Assembly (NCBI GenBank): GCA_050950205.1
Contig: JBMNHF010000018.1
Location: 45,041-109,040 of the forward strand
DNA length: 64,000 nucleotides
Direction of reading: 5' to 3'
Source: WRAV01 sp050950205
GTDB lineage: Bacteria; Bacillota; Clostridia; Oscillospirales; Ruminococcaceae
Part shown: one piece after another, positions 9,160-18,604 of the stretch
How positions within the stretch are numbered: position 1 is the stretch's first letter
Layout of the letters: each line of letters opens with the position of its first letter
Program-made: the position numbers and the translations under genes
The notes under the pieces: model-generated
What the model saw: only the letters and a program-made list of their open reading frames with translations
Told to the model about the DNA's origin: nothing
Databases searched by the model: none

Positions 9160-10122
9160 TTGAAACAAGCGGATAAAAAGCCTTTGCTGGTGGTGGGAGG
9201 CCCTACAGCCTCGGGAAAAACACGGCTGGCGGTGGATCTGGCCAAAGCTCTGGGCGGAGAAATTGTCTGCGCCGACTCCATGCAGGTGTACCGGGAAATG
9301 GAGATCGGCACCGCTGCCCCCACGCCGGAAGAAATGCAAGGAGTTCCCCATCATCTCTTTGGGATCCTAAGCCCGAAGGAAAGCTTTTCGGTAGCTCGCT
9401 ATGTGGAGCTTGCCACCGAAGTGATCGATGAGATTCACAGCAGGGGAAAGCTCCCTGTCCTTTGCGGGGGAACCGGCCTTTATATTTCTGCACTGACCGA
9501 CAACCTTTGCTTTGATGAGGCCATTGCGGAAAATCCTGCTCTGCGCCGGGAGCTGCGGGAGCTGGCAGCGGCAAAAGGCAACGAGCATCTATGGGCCATG
9601 CTCCGGGATGTGGATCCCCCCTTGGCCCAAAAGCTCCATCCCAACAATCTGGGGCGGATTATTCGGGCCTTGGAGGTTTATCGGGCGAGCGGTCGCCCCA
9701 TGAGCGAGTGGCAGCGCCGGGCCAGACAGGGGGAAAGCCCCTACCGGCTGTGTTTTTTGGCCCTTTGCTACCGGGACCGCAAGCTGCTGTACCGCCGCAT
9801 TGAAATGCGGGTAGACCAAATGCTGCAACAGGGTCTTTTGAAGGAAGTCAAAAGTCTGCTGGACAAAGGATACCAAGGTACCGCCATGCAGGCCATCGGT
9901 TACAAGGAGCTGGCAGGGTATCTTGCAGGGGAGCAGAGCTTGGAAGAAGCGGTGGAGACGCTCAAGCGGCAGACCAGACGATACGCCAAACGTCAGATGA
10001 CCTGGCTGCGGCGGGATGAGAGAATCCACTGGCTGGAAGCCGATGCCTTTGACAGCTATAATACCTTACTACAAGCGGCTTTGGATGCTGTAAAGGGAAA
10101 TGGCATTACACTTGCTGAATAA
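9160..10122 (+). CDS. miaA: tRNA dimethylallyltransferase
   Basis: Enzyme of 320 residues that adds a dimethylallyl group to A37 of tRNAs reading UNN codons. The P-loop GGPTASGKT lies at residues 13-21, followed by the family motifs DSMQVYREMEIGTA and PHHLFG, and by GGTGLY. The start is TTG at 9160, 3 bases after the mutL stop, with GGAAGGCAGGG upstream inside mutL. This implies translational coupling. The mutL-miaA order is common in Firmicutes. Confidence 0.95.
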   Translation: MKQADKKPLLVVGGPTASGKTRLAVDLAKALGGEIVCADSMQVYREMEIGTAAPTPEEMQGVPHHLFGILSPKESFSVARYVELATEVIDEIHSRGKLPVLCGGTGLYISALTDNLCFDEAIAENPALRRELRELAAAKGNEHLWAMLRDVDPPLAQKLHPNNLGRIIRALEVYRASGRPMSEWQRRARQGESPYRLCFLALCYRDRKLLYRRIEMRVDQMLQQGLLKEVKSLLDKGYQGTAMQAIGYKELAGYLAGEQSLEEAVETLKRQTRRYAKRQMTWLRRDERIHWLEADAFDSYNTLLQAALDAVKGNGITLAE

Positions 10123-10172
10123 GATTGCAGCGCAAATCCAACGCAATATGAGAAGCCTCAGGAGGTGGAAGA

Positions 10173-11399
10173 ATGCAGGGCAAATGGATCGAAAAGCTGG
10201 TTGCCTCCATGCTGGTCCTCTTCCTGTTTTGTTATGTGGGTTTTCAAGCCACACGATATTTTGATGCCCCGGTAAAAACCGAGACGGTGTACGCTTACAC
10301 CGTGGCCCAAACCATCAATGCGCAGGCCCTTGTCTTCCGAGAAGAAATGGTGCTGTCCGAAACGGGAAGCGGCGTCCAAAGCTGCTTGTATGACGACGGG
10401 GAGCGGGTTTTGATAGGACAGCCTGTGGTGGAATATCTCTCTTCCATGGCCGTAGGGGGTAATCGCAGCCGCCTGCGGCAGACAGAGTGGGAAATTGCCA
10501 TGCTCAAAGAGGCCCAAAACACATCCCTCAGCCATTTTTCCAATGCCGAGGCACTGGGTCGGGATCTCAAACAGCAGCTGAGCTATCTGGTAAAGATGTC
10601 TGCCTCCGGCCGCTTTGATGATGTGGAAACGTTGCGGCCTGCTTTAGTATCCCTGCTCAATAAACGGCAGATTGCCACCGGCAAGGAGCGAAGCTTTCAA
10701 AGAAGAATCGACAGCCTTGCGAAAGAACTGGATTCTTTGCGCTCCGCTTCGGGGCAGGAAGTGAATATGGTGGTAAAAACCCCGGTTTCCGGTTATTTTG
10801 CCAAGTCCATCGACGGACTGGAAAGCCTGCTTCCTCTGGATACCGCCCGTACCGCCGACTTGGAAGAACTGCTGGAGCTGTTAGAGAATCCGCCGATCTT
10901 CCGCACACAACCTGGGTCAGGGAGGATTGTCACCAGTCAAAACTGGTATGTGGCGGTCAAGGTGGACAAGTACGACGTCCAGTGGGTGCGGGAAGGGCAA
11001 ACCCTTACCCTGCAGTTTGAGAATTCGCCGGGGTTTCCCGCCACTGTCAGCCGGGTGCTTACCTCCAACGAACGGGAGGAGGCAGTGCTGGTGATTCACT
11101 GCAACTATGTGGGAGCCGACACCATCAACCTGCGCCTGGCCCCGGTCAAGCTCAAGTTCAGCCAGTATACCGGTTTGCGGGTAGACACCGCCTTCCTTCG
11201 TTTTCAGGAAGGAGAGCGGGGAGTGTATGTGCTGGAAAACAATGTGGTGCGCTTTAAAAAGCTTAACCCGATTTATGAAGAAGCTGGCTTTCTCCTTTCT
11301 GCCCAGCCGGTGGACCCCTACGATTCCACTACCCTGCGGCAGTACGACCAAATTATTACAAAGGGAACGGAGCTGGAAGATGGAAAAATTATCGAATAG
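10173..11399 (+). CDS. HlyD-like membrane-anchored adaptor protein
   Basis: Protein of 408 residues with one N-terminal membrane helix (about residues 10-28) and an extracellular HlyD/membrane-fusion-like body. The body has a broken lipoyl-like beta domain, a helical hairpin near residues 90-190 and a C-terminal beta-barrel. Ribosome site AGGAGG lies 8 bases before the ATG. It overlaps yggS by 20 bases and sits at the head of the yggS-sepF-ylmH-divIVA group, so a role at the division site or envelope is possible but unproven. No transporter partner is adjacent. Confidence 0.65.
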   Translation: MQGKWIEKLVASMLVLFLFCYVGFQATRYFDAPVKTETVYAYTVAQTINAQALVFREEMVLSETGSGVQSCLYDDGERVLIGQPVVEYLSSMAVGGNRSRLRQTEWEIAMLKEAQNTSLSHFSNAEALGRDLKQQLSYLVKMSASGRFDDVETLRPALVSLLNKRQIATGKERSFQRRIDSLAKELDSLRSASGQEVNMVVKTPVSGYFAKSIDGLESLLPLDTARTADLEELLELLENPPIFRTQPGSGRIVTSQNWYVAVKVDKYDVQWVREGQTLTLQFENSPGFPATVSRVLTSNEREEAVLVIHCNYVGADTINLRLAPVKLKFSQYTGLRVDTAFLRFQEGERGVYVLENNVVRFKKLNPIYEEAGFLLSAQPVDPYDSTTLRQYDQIITKGTELEDGKIIE

Positions 11400-12090
11400 C
11401 ATTGCCGAAAACGTCAAACGCATCCGGTGGGAAATAGACGAAGCCGCCATTGCCGCAGGTCGCAGGCCGGAAGAGGTAAAGCTGATGGCGGTGACCAAAA
11501 CGCAGCCTGCTGCCCTGGTCAATGAAGCCATTGCCGCCGGTATCCACCTGCTGGGCGAAAACAGAGCGCAGGAGCTTTGTCAAAAATACGAGGAGTACCA
11601 CAAGGAACAAGCGGACATCCATTTTATCGGGCACCTGCAGACCAATAAGGTCAAACAGGTGGTGGGCAAGGTAAAAATGGTCGAAAGTGTGGATTCCTTC
11701 AAACTTGCCCGGGAAATATCCAAATTCAGCCAGAAGTTAGGGGTTACGACAGAGGTGCTGGTGCAGGTGAACATTGGGGGAGAGGAAACCAAGGCGGGAA
11801 TCGAGCCTTCCCAAGCGGAAGAGTTGATTCGTCAGATTGCCACTCTGCCCGGCATCCAAGTACAGGGACTGATGGCAATTCCTCCCATTTGGAACAGCAG
11901 CAGGGAAAATGAAGGTTATTTTGCCCGGATGCATGAGATTTTGGTTGACATAAAGGACAAAAAAATAGATAATGTCAATATGGAAGTCCTCTCTATGGGG
12001 ATGTCGGGGGATTTTGCTGTCGCCATTCGTCACGGGTCCACTTTGGTGCGGCTGGGCACGGCGATCTTTGGAAGCCGAAACTACACCTGA
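11380..12090 (+). CDS. yggS: pyridoxal-phosphate homeostasis protein YggS/YlmE
   Basis: PLP-binding protein of 236 residues in the alanine-racemase-like barrel family (PLPBP). It buffers PLP and affects amino-acid balance. The PLP lysine is in VKLMAVTKTQP. Other family motifs are GENRAQE, HFIGHLQTNK and LSMGMSGDF. The ATG at 11380 lies inside the end of the HlyD-like gene with GGAAG upstream; an earlier in-frame start would add unrelated sequence. Position just before sepF is the normal Firmicute order. Confidence 0.93.
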   Translation: MEKLSNSIAENVKRIRWEIDEAAIAAGRRPEEVKLMAVTKTQPAALVNEAIAAGIHLLGENRAQELCQKYEEYHKEQADIHFIGHLQTNKVKQVVGKVKMVESVDSFKLAREISKFSQKLGVTTEVLVQVNIGGEETKAGIEPSQAEELIRQIATLPGIQVQGLMAIPPIWNSSRENEGYFARMHEILVDIKDKKIDNVNMEVLSMGMSGDFAVAIRHGSTLVRLGTAIFGSRNYT

Positions 12091-12252
12091 TGCGGTAACG
12101 GTTTGGTATTGCCACATCCTTCCCGATGAGCGCATTCCTTCATGAAATTGTGGTGTGCCCGCAAGGTACCACTTGCCGGAACGCAGATACAAAAGCAAAC
12201 CGACTTTATCACAATTGTAATCCCGGGTTCTACGAAAGGGTTGGAGGTTTTT

Positions 12253-12690
12253 ATGGGTATTGTAGATAAGTTTAAAAATTTTATTGGGTATCCTGACGAC
12301 GACTACTATGAGGACGAAGAAGAGATGCATGATGACTCTTCCGAAACCGTGCCGGAATTTACCGTCGCCCGGGACGATAAGCGTTCCAATAAAGTTGTGA
12401 ATATTCATGCCACCACCCAGCTTCAGGTGGTGCTGGTCAAGCCGGAGCGCTTTGAGGATGCCAGCGGCATTGCCGATCATCTCAACGCCAAGCGAACCAT
12501 TGTCCTCAACCTGGAGCAGGCCAACAGGGATGTCACCCGTCGTCTAATCGATTTTCTGTCGGGAGTGGCCTACGCCAACAACGGCCAGATTAAGCGTGTT
12601 GCCAACAGCACTTATATCATCACCCCCTACAATGTGGGGATTATGGGTGACCTTCTGGACGAGTTGGAAAGCAATGGTGTATTTTTCTAA
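12253..12690 (+). CDS. sepF: cell division protein SepF
   Basis: FtsZ-binding division protein of 145 residues. An N-terminal amphipathic membrane-binding segment (MGIVDKFKNFIGY) and an acidic Asp/Glu linker precede the SepF fold, which includes VVLVKPERFEDA and RRLIDFLSGVAYA. GGAGG lies 6 bases before ATG 12253. The gap of 160 bases from yggS contains no clear element. The stop codon abuts the start of ylmH. Confidence 0.93.
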   Translation: MGIVDKFKNFIGYPDDDYYEDEEEMHDDSSETVPEFTVARDDKRSNKVVNIHATTQLQVVLVKPERFEDASGIADHLNAKRTIVLNLEQANRDVTRRLIDFLSGVAYANNGQIKRVANSTYIITPYNVGIMGDLLDELESNGVFF

Positions 12691-13452
12691 ATGAACCTTT
12701 CACTGCTGGAGGGAGAAGAAAGGCAGTTTTTGGCACGCCTTTCTGACCTTCACCACATCAGCGAAGAAAAACAAACCGCCCGCTTTACCGCTTTTTGCAA
12801 CGAGCGCCAGGGGATGATTGCCCAGGAGTACACCCGCCAAACGGGAGCGAAACACCTTCTGTACGGTGGATACGCTTGCGCCGAGCGAAGGGTTGCGGGT
12901 TTTTTTCCGTCTTGGCAGGATCCAGAGGAGGATGCCTTTCCCATTCAGGCTATCACCCTCCACCTGCCCCGGGGAGCCAATCTTACCCACCGGGATTACC
13001 TTGGGTCGCTGATGTCTCTGGGCCTTGCTCGGGAAAGCATCGGCGACATTGTGCAGAGCCGGCAAAATTGTGTCCTGTTTGTGCTGGAACGTGTGGCCCC
13101 GGTTCTGTTGGGGGAGCTGCGCAAGGTTGGGGGAGTCGGCGTTCGACCAGAACTGGATGCGGTGGGTTTTGTACCTTCGGTTCCCCAGTTTCGGGAGCTG
13201 AGGGGTACGGTACCCTCTCTGCGGCTGGATTGTATGGTTCGCCTGTTGACCGGCGCCGCCCGAGAAAAGAGTGCCGACCTGATTCGAGCCGAGCTGGTGA
13301 CACTCAACCACCAGCTTGCAGACAGCATTTCCCGCACCTGTGGGCAGGGAGATGTGATTACCATACGGGGATACGGAAAATTTAAGGTAAGCGAGATCGG
13401 GCCCCCCACCAAAAAGGGGCGTTTGCCGGTGGTTTGCCTGAAATATCAATAA
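12691..13452 (+). CDS. ylmH: S4-domain RNA-binding protein YlmH
   Basis: Protein of 253 residues with a YlmH-type N-terminal half and a C-terminal S4 RNA-binding domain (residues about 180-250, including the GDVITIRGYGKFKV turn). In Bacillota YlmH binds ribosomes and helps clear stalled peptidyl-tRNA; it is also linked to division genes. The ATG directly follows the sepF stop, so the two are translationally coupled. Length is normal. Confidence 0.88.
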   Translation: MNLSLLEGEERQFLARLSDLHHISEEKQTARFTAFCNERQGMIAQEYTRQTGAKHLLYGGYACAERRVAGFFPSWQDPEEDAFPIQAITLHLPRGANLTHRDYLGSLMSLGLARESIGDIVQSRQNCVLFVLERVAPVLLGELRKVGGVGVRPELDAVGFVPSVPQFRELRGTVPSLRLDCMVRLLTGAAREKSADLIRAELVTLNHQLADSISRTCGQGDVITIRGYGKFKVSEIGPPTKKGRLPVVCLKYQ

Positions 13453-13507
13453 AGGGTCAATTCACAGTCTGGGATTGAGCCATTACCATCCAAAGGGGGA
13501 ACAAGAG

Positions 13508-14242
13508 ATGCTGACTCCATCGGATATTCGCAATCGACGCTTCGAGAAGGGCATGGGCGGATACAAGGTCGACGAGGTTCACAGCTTTCTAAACGAGGTG
13601 GCCGATCATTTTGAGTCCCTTGCAGAGGAAAAAGAAGATCTAAACCACAAGCTGGAAATTCTGGCGGAAAAATTGGAGCAGTACCGGGAGGACGAAGAAT
13701 CTCTGCGGGCTGCTCTCATTGGTGCTCAAAAACTGGGAGACAGTGTCATTCGGGATTCCAAGCGCAAGGCGGAAGCCATCATCGCTCAGGCAACCCGCAA
13801 GGCAGAGGAGATGGCAGAGGAGGCTCGGGCCAGCATCGATAAGGAGGCCATGGCTCTCAACCGTATGCAGCTGGAGGTTGCCCGCTTTAAAGAGCAAATC
13901 CTCACTATGTACAAGCAGCATATTGAGCTGATTCAGGAAATTCCGGGAGAGGAAGTTCCCGCAGAAAATAAGGACAAGCCTTTTGTAGCCAATATCGGCG
14001 AGACGGTGGAAGTAAAATCTTCTGGCGAAGAGAAAGAAGCGGAAGAACCTCAGCTTTCCTTTGTCGCTGTCGACAGCGATGAACCGGAGAATCAGCAGGC
14101 CACCTTGGCCTTTGAACCGGTGACAGATGCCGAAACAGCCGAGGACGCCGCCGGGCAGGGGGATTTTCCCCGGCGCAAATCCAAGTCAAAATTTGGTACG
14201 CTGCGCTTTGGCGAAGCATACGACCTGACCCGCAAGGAATAA
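13508..14242 (+). CDS. divIVA: DivIVA-domain cell division protein
   Basis: Coiled-coil polar/division scaffold of 244 residues. The N-terminal lipid-binding block is typical (MLTPSDIRNRRFEKGMGGY, KVDEVHSFLNEV). A long coiled coil runs to about residue 150. An acidic, low-complexity tail ends in a basic patch (RRKSKSKFG). ATG 13508 follows a GGGGGAACA site. It closes the sepF-ylmH-divIVA group; ileS follows after 117 bases. Confidence 0.92.
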   Translation: MLTPSDIRNRRFEKGMGGYKVDEVHSFLNEVADHFESLAEEKEDLNHKLEILAEKLEQYREDEESLRAALIGAQKLGDSVIRDSKRKAEAIIAQATRKAEEMAEEARASIDKEAMALNRMQLEVARFKEQILTMYKQHIELIQEIPGEEVPAENKDKPFVANIGETVEVKSSGEEKEAEEPQLSFVAVDSDEPENQQATLAFEPVTDAETAEDAAGQGDFPRRKSKSKFGTLRFGEAYDLTRKE

Positions 14243-14359
14243 TAAACCAAAACAAAGCTTGATTATTTGCTATCATAACTCTACATACCACGCCTTGGCT
14301 TTGTCACAAAAGACAATGGGCGGGGTAGTCCACTTGACGATAAGGAGAGAAAACATACA

Positions 14360-17158
14360 ATGGCTCAGGATTACAACCAAACCCTCAACCTGCCAAAAAC
14401 TCAATTTCCCATGCGAGCGGGGCTGCCTCAGCGGGAGCCTGTCATGCTGGAGCAGTGGGAGAAGGATCGCCTTTTTTACAAAATGATTGAGAACAATGAG
14501 GGCAAGCCCCTGTATGTTTTCCATGACGGTCCTCCCTATGCCAACGCCGACATTCATCTGGGTACGGCGCTGAATAAAGTGCTGAAGGATGTCATTGTCC
14601 GCTACAAAAACATGAGCGGCTACAAGTGCAATTATATCCCCGGATGGGATTGCCATGGACTTCCCATCGAGCTGAGGGCCATCAAGGAAATCGGCTTTGA
14701 GGAAGCACAGGACCCGGTAAAGCTGCGCCGCCACTGCCGGCAGTTTGCCCTGCGCCACGTGGAAAATCAAAAGAGGCAGTTTAAGCGTTTGGGTACTCTG
14801 GCCGATTACGACAATCCCTACCTGACCCTCAAGCCGGAATACGAAGCTCTGCAAATTGAGATTTTCGGCGACATGGCGGATAAGGGTTACATCTATAAGG
14901 ATCTTAAGCCGGTGTACTGGTGCGCCGACTGCCACACCGCCCTGGCGGAAGCCGAAATTGAATACGAGGAAGACCCCTGCAAATCGGTTTACGTGAAGTT
15001 CCCCGTCAAGGAGGACAAGAATGGCGTGTTGGCTCGGATGGGGGCTGCCGATCTCTCCAAGACCTATGTTCTCATCTGGACCACCACCACCTGGACCCTG
15101 CCCGGCAACCTTGCCATCTGTCTGGGGCCCCGGTATGAATACGTTGTAGTGTCCGCCAATGGCGAATATTATGTCATGGCCAAAGAGCTGGTTGCTGCCA
15201 CCATGGAAGCGGCCGGCATCACCGAGTATACCATTTTGGGCAGCGCTACCGGCCGAGAGCTGGAGCTGTCGGTCTGCCGCCATCCCTTCCTGGATCGGGA
15301 TTCCCTCATCATTGTGGGGGACCATGTCACATTGGAATCCGGTACCGGCTGTGTCCACACCGCTCCCGGCCACGGTTTGGAGGACTTTGAAGTTTGCTCT
15401 CACTATCCCCAAATTGGTATGGTTGTTCCGGTGGACGACAAGGGCCGCATGACCGCCGAAGCGGGAGACCTGGTGGCGGGTCTGACCACCGAAAAGGCCA
15501 ACGAGGTCATTGCCGCAAAAATGCGGGAGGACGGCACCCTGTTTGCGGAACAGGACATTCAGCACCAGTACCCCCACTGCTGGCGCTGCAAAGATCCGGT
15601 GCTCTATCGGGCCACCGATCAATGGTTCTGCTCAGTGGAAGATTTTAAAGAGCAAACCGTTGCAGAAATTGAAAAGGTGGAGTATATTCCCGAGTGGGGC
15701 AGAGGCCGGATGACCAACATGGTACAGGACCGCAGCGCCTGGTGCCTTTCCCGCCAGCGCACCTGGGGTGTGCCCATCCCCGCCTTCTACTGCGGGGAGT
15801 GCGGAAAGCCCATCCTCAACACCGAAACCTCCAAGATTGTGGCTGACCTCTTCCGCAAGGAAGGGGCGGATAGCTGGTATATCCGCAGCGCCGAGGAAAT
15901 TCTGCCCGCCGACTTTGCCTGCCCTCACTGCGGCAGCAAGGATTTGGCCTCCTTTGCCAAAGAAACCGACACCATGGATGTCTGGTTTGACTCCGGTGTT
16001 TCCCATGCCGCCACCTTGATGGGCAACTGGCCCGATCAGACCTGGCCCTGCGACCTCTATTTGGAGGGCACCGACCAGTATCGTGGCTGGTTCCAGTCTG
16101 CATTGCTCACCGCTGTGGCTTGGAAGGGACAGGCTCCCTACCGCTCCGTTGTCACCCACGGCTGGGTGGTGGACGGCGAAGGCCGCAAAATGAGCAAGTC
16201 CTTGGGCAACGGCATTGAACCCGACGAAATTATCCGGGATTTTGGTGCGGATATTCTGCGCTTGTGGGTGGTTTCCTCCGATTACCATGCGGACATCCGC
16301 ATCAGTCAGAACATCCTCAAGCAGCTTTCGGAAATCTACCGGAAGATCCGCAACACCGCACGGTATATTCTGGGCAACCTGGACGGCTTTGACCCGGTGA
16401 AGGACTGCGTTGCCGACAGTGAGCTGCTGGATCTGGATAAGTGGGCCCTTGCCCGGCTGGATGCTCTGCTGGAGCGAACGCACCGCGCCTACAACCACTT
16501 TGATTTCCACATCATCTTCCATGCCATTCACAACTTCTGCACCATCGATATGTCCAACTTCTATCTGGATGTCATCAAGGATAGGCTTTATGTGGAAAAA
16601 AGGGACAGTGTAGCCCGCCGGGCCGCTCAAACCGCCATGTATCGCATTCTGCGGGCTCTCACCACCCTGATTGCCCCCATCATTCCCTTTACCGCTGAAG
16701 AGATCTGGAGCTATCTGCCTGCCGATCCCGCCTGGAAAGCGGATTCTGTGATGTTTAACGAGATTCCCAAGGCGACTGGAAAGATTGATCAGAAATTTAT
16801 GGCCCGGTGGGAGAAGCTGATTGCCATTCGCGGCGATGTCAACAAAGCGCTGGAGTTGGCCAGAGCTTCCAAGGCAATTGGCAAGTCTCTGGAGGCAAAG
16901 GTGGTTCTGTACTGCCAGGGCGAGCTGCTGGATTTCCTCAAGGCCAACCAGGACGTGCTGAGCACCATCTTTATTGTCTCCCAAGTGGAGTTGCAAGGGG
17001 AAGGAACCGGCCCTGTTTCCGGCGAGGTGGAGGGCCTTACGGTAGAAATTTTGCCGGCCGAAGGTGAAAAGTGCGAGCGCTGCTGGACCTACAGCCCCAC
17101 TGTGGGAGAGAGTGAGCACAAAGCTCTTTGCGCCCGCTGCGCCTCCATTGTGGAATAG
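14360..17158 (+). CDS. ileS: isoleucyl-tRNA synthetase
   Basis: Class I aminoacyl-tRNA synthetase of 932 residues. The ATP motifs are H66-L-G-T and KMSKS at 610-614. The CP1 editing domain lies between (TTTTWTLPGN, GTGCVHTAPGHG). The C-terminal zinc finger is CERCWTYSP...CARCASIV, as in bacterial type 1 IleRS. The start has GGAGAG 10 bases upstream. The 117-base leader is too short for a T-box. lspA follows 3 bases after the stop, the usual order. Confidence 0.97.
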   Translation: MAQDYNQTLNLPKTQFPMRAGLPQREPVMLEQWEKDRLFYKMIENNEGKPLYVFHDGPPYANADIHLGTALNKVLKDVIVRYKNMSGYKCNYIPGWDCHGLPIELRAIKEIGFEEAQDPVKLRRHCRQFALRHVENQKRQFKRLGTLADYDNPYLTLKPEYEALQIEIFGDMADKGYIYKDLKPVYWCADCHTALAEAEIEYEEDPCKSVYVKFPVKEDKNGVLARMGAADLSKTYVLIWTTTTWTLPGNLAICLGPRYEYVVVSANGEYYVMAKELVAATMEAAGITEYTILGSATGRELELSVCRHPFLDRDSLIIVGDHVTLESGTGCVHTAPGHGLEDFEVCSHYPQIGMVVPVDDKGRMTAEAGDLVAGLTTEKANEVIAAKMREDGTLFAEQDIQHQYPHCWRCKDPVLYRATDQWFCSVEDFKEQTVAEIEKVEYIPEWGRGRMTNMVQDRSAWCLSRQRTWGVPIPAFYCGECGKPILNTETSKIVADLFRKEGADSWYIRSAEEILPADFACPHCGSKDLASFAKETDTMDVWFDSGVSHAATLMGNWPDQTWPCDLYLEGTDQYRGWFQSALLTAVAWKGQAPYRSVVTHGWVVDGEGRKMSKSLGNGIEPDEIIRDFGADILRLWVVSSDYHADIRISQNILKQLSEIYRKIRNTARYILGNLDGFDPVKDCVADSELLDLDKWALARLDALLERTHRAYNHFDFHIIFHAIHNFCTIDMSNFYLDVIKDRLYVEKRDSVARRAAQTAMYRILRALTTLIAPIIPFTAEEIWSYLPADPAWKADSVMFNEIPKATGKIDQKFMARWEKLIAIRGDVNKALELARASKAIGKSLEAKVVLYCQGELLDFLKANQDVLSTIFIVSQVELQGEGTGPVSGEVEGLTVEILPAEGEKCERCWTYSPTVGESEHKALCARCASIVE

Positions 17159-17161
17159 CCT

Positions 17162-17695
17162 ATGAGGAAAAAGCTATCCCTTTTGATCTGCGGTGCCCTC
17201 ATTGCCCTGGACCAGTTCATCAAGGTATGGGCCATCACCGCATTGGGGCCACCCACGGGTAGACGGATTACCGTCATTCCCGGCTTGTTCTATTTCACCT
17301 ATGTGGAGAACCGCGGTGCCGCCTTCGGGCTTTTTCAGGGCGGCACCCGCATACTTGGTATCATATCCCTTGTGGTGCTGCTCATTTTGCTCTACTATCT
17401 GCTGAGCAACCGGGTAAAGGAGTCGGTTTTGATTTGGGGCCTTTCCCTGATTCTGGCCGGGGGATTTGGCAATCTAATCGACCGATTTTACCGGGGCTTT
17501 GTGGTAGACTATCTGGATTTTTCCGCTCTGTTTGGATTCCCGGTTTTTAATTTTGCCGATTGTTGCGTGGTCTGCGGAACCGGCATCTTATTTGTTGCCA
17601 TCCTGGTTTTGGAAAAGCGCAACCAAACGCCCAGGACAGATGAGGCAAACCCGGAACGGATGGAGGACAGGTCCGATCACCATGAAGAGGCTTGA
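17162..17695 (+). CDS. lspA: lipoprotein signal peptidase
   Basis: Membrane aspartyl protease of 177 residues that cuts signal peptides from prolipoproteins. Four helices are predicted. Family motifs are VENRGAAFGLFQ, GNLIDRFYRGFVVDYLDF and FNFADCC; the two catalytic Asp lie in the last two. The charged tail after residue 155 is not conserved. It starts 3 bases after ileS and overlaps rluD by 14 bases. Confidence 0.95.
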   Translation: MRKKLSLLICGALIALDQFIKVWAITALGPPTGRRITVIPGLFYFTYVENRGAAFGLFQGGTRILGIISLVVLLILLYYLLSNRVKESVLIWGLSLILAGGFGNLIDRFYRGFVVDYLDFSALFGFPVFNFADCCVVCGTGILFVAILVLEKRNQTPRTDEANPERMEDRSDHHEEA

Positions 17696-18596
17696 ACTGT
17701 ATGCGCTGCCGGAGCATTCTGGGCAGCGCATTGACATTTTTATCAGCGAATCCTATCCCGGGCTGACTCGCAACGCCGTGCAGCGCCTGTGTGGCGAGGA
17801 ACAGGTGCTGGTGGAGGGAAAACCCGTTCCCAAAAACCATCGTCTGCAAGGAGGGGAGCGGGTAGAAGTCCTTATGCCCATCGCCCAACCCCAAGAGCTG
17901 CATCCCTGTGCTATTCCCCTTACCGTTGTCTATGAGGATCTCCACCTCTTGGTGATCAACAAGCCCAGGGGATTGGTGGTGCATCCCGCCCCTGGTCATC
18001 AAGAGGATACTCTGGTCAACGCTTTGCTCCACCATTGTGGCGAGGCATTGCGAAAGGTGGGGGACCCGCAGCGCCCCGGTATTGTCCACCGATTGGATAA
18101 AATGACCAGCGGTCTTTTGTTGGCGGCCAAAACCCAACCCGCTTACGAAGGCCTTTCCCGCATGATCCAGGACTACGCTGTTAACCGGGTCTACGAGGCA
18201 GTGGTCCACGGAGGCATCCGGGAAGAGGAGGGAACCATCAGCGCTCCCATCGGGCGTCATCCCAAAGACCGGAAAAAAATGTGGGTGACACCGGAGGGCA
18301 GGGAAGCAGTGACTCACTTTCGTGTGTTGGCCCGATATCAGAAATTTACTCATCTGGAGCTGCGGCTGGAAACAGGGCGAACCCATCAAATTCGGGTTCA
18401 TATGGCCCACAGGGGAAATCCAGTGGCAGGAGATATGGTTTACGGCCCCCGCAAAGGGGTTGCTTCTTTGGAAGGCCAATGTCTCCATGCCAGATCTTTG
18501 GGATTCAACCATCCCATTACAGGAAAGCGGCTGGAGCTGACCAGTCAGCTTCCCCCTTATTTTTTGCAATTTTTAAATCGATTAAATTCAATGTGA
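17682..18596 (+). CDS. rluD: RluD-family 23S rRNA pseudouridine synthase
   Basis: Enzyme of 304 residues with an N-terminal S4 domain (about 15-75) and a RluA/RluD catalytic domain. The catalytic Asp is in HRLDKMTSGLLL, where the family usually has HRLDKDTSG. ETGRTHQIRVH is also present. It isomerises uridines in 23S rRNA. ATG 17682 was chosen because the S4 domain begins there; earlier in-frame codons lie within lspA. It belongs to the ileS-lspA transcription unit. Confidence 0.92.
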   Translation: MKRLELYALPEHSGQRIDIFISESYPGLTRNAVQRLCGEEQVLVEGKPVPKNHRLQGGERVEVLMPIAQPQELHPCAIPLTVVYEDLHLLVINKPRGLVVHPAPGHQEDTLVNALLHHCGEALRKVGDPQRPGIVHRLDKMTSGLLLAAKTQPAYEGLSRMIQDYAVNRVYEAVVHGGIREEEGTISAPIGRHPKDRKKMWVTPEGREAVTHFRVLARYQKFTHLELRLETGRTHQIRVHMAHRGNPVAGDMVYGPRKGVASLEGQCLHARSLGFNHPITGKRLELTSQLPPYFLQFLNRLNSM

Positions 18597-18604
18597 GGTA
18601 CGCT

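Noticed and set aside
14243..14359. Possible T-box leader for ileS
   Set aside because: The gap is only 117 bases, with no T-box sequence or terminator, and ileS probably depends on upstream transcription.
14273..17119. Two long open frames (449 and 495 codons) on the strand opposite ileS
   Set aside because: They mirror the codon pattern of ileS, have no ribosome site and no recognisable domain, and are shadows of a high-GC gene.
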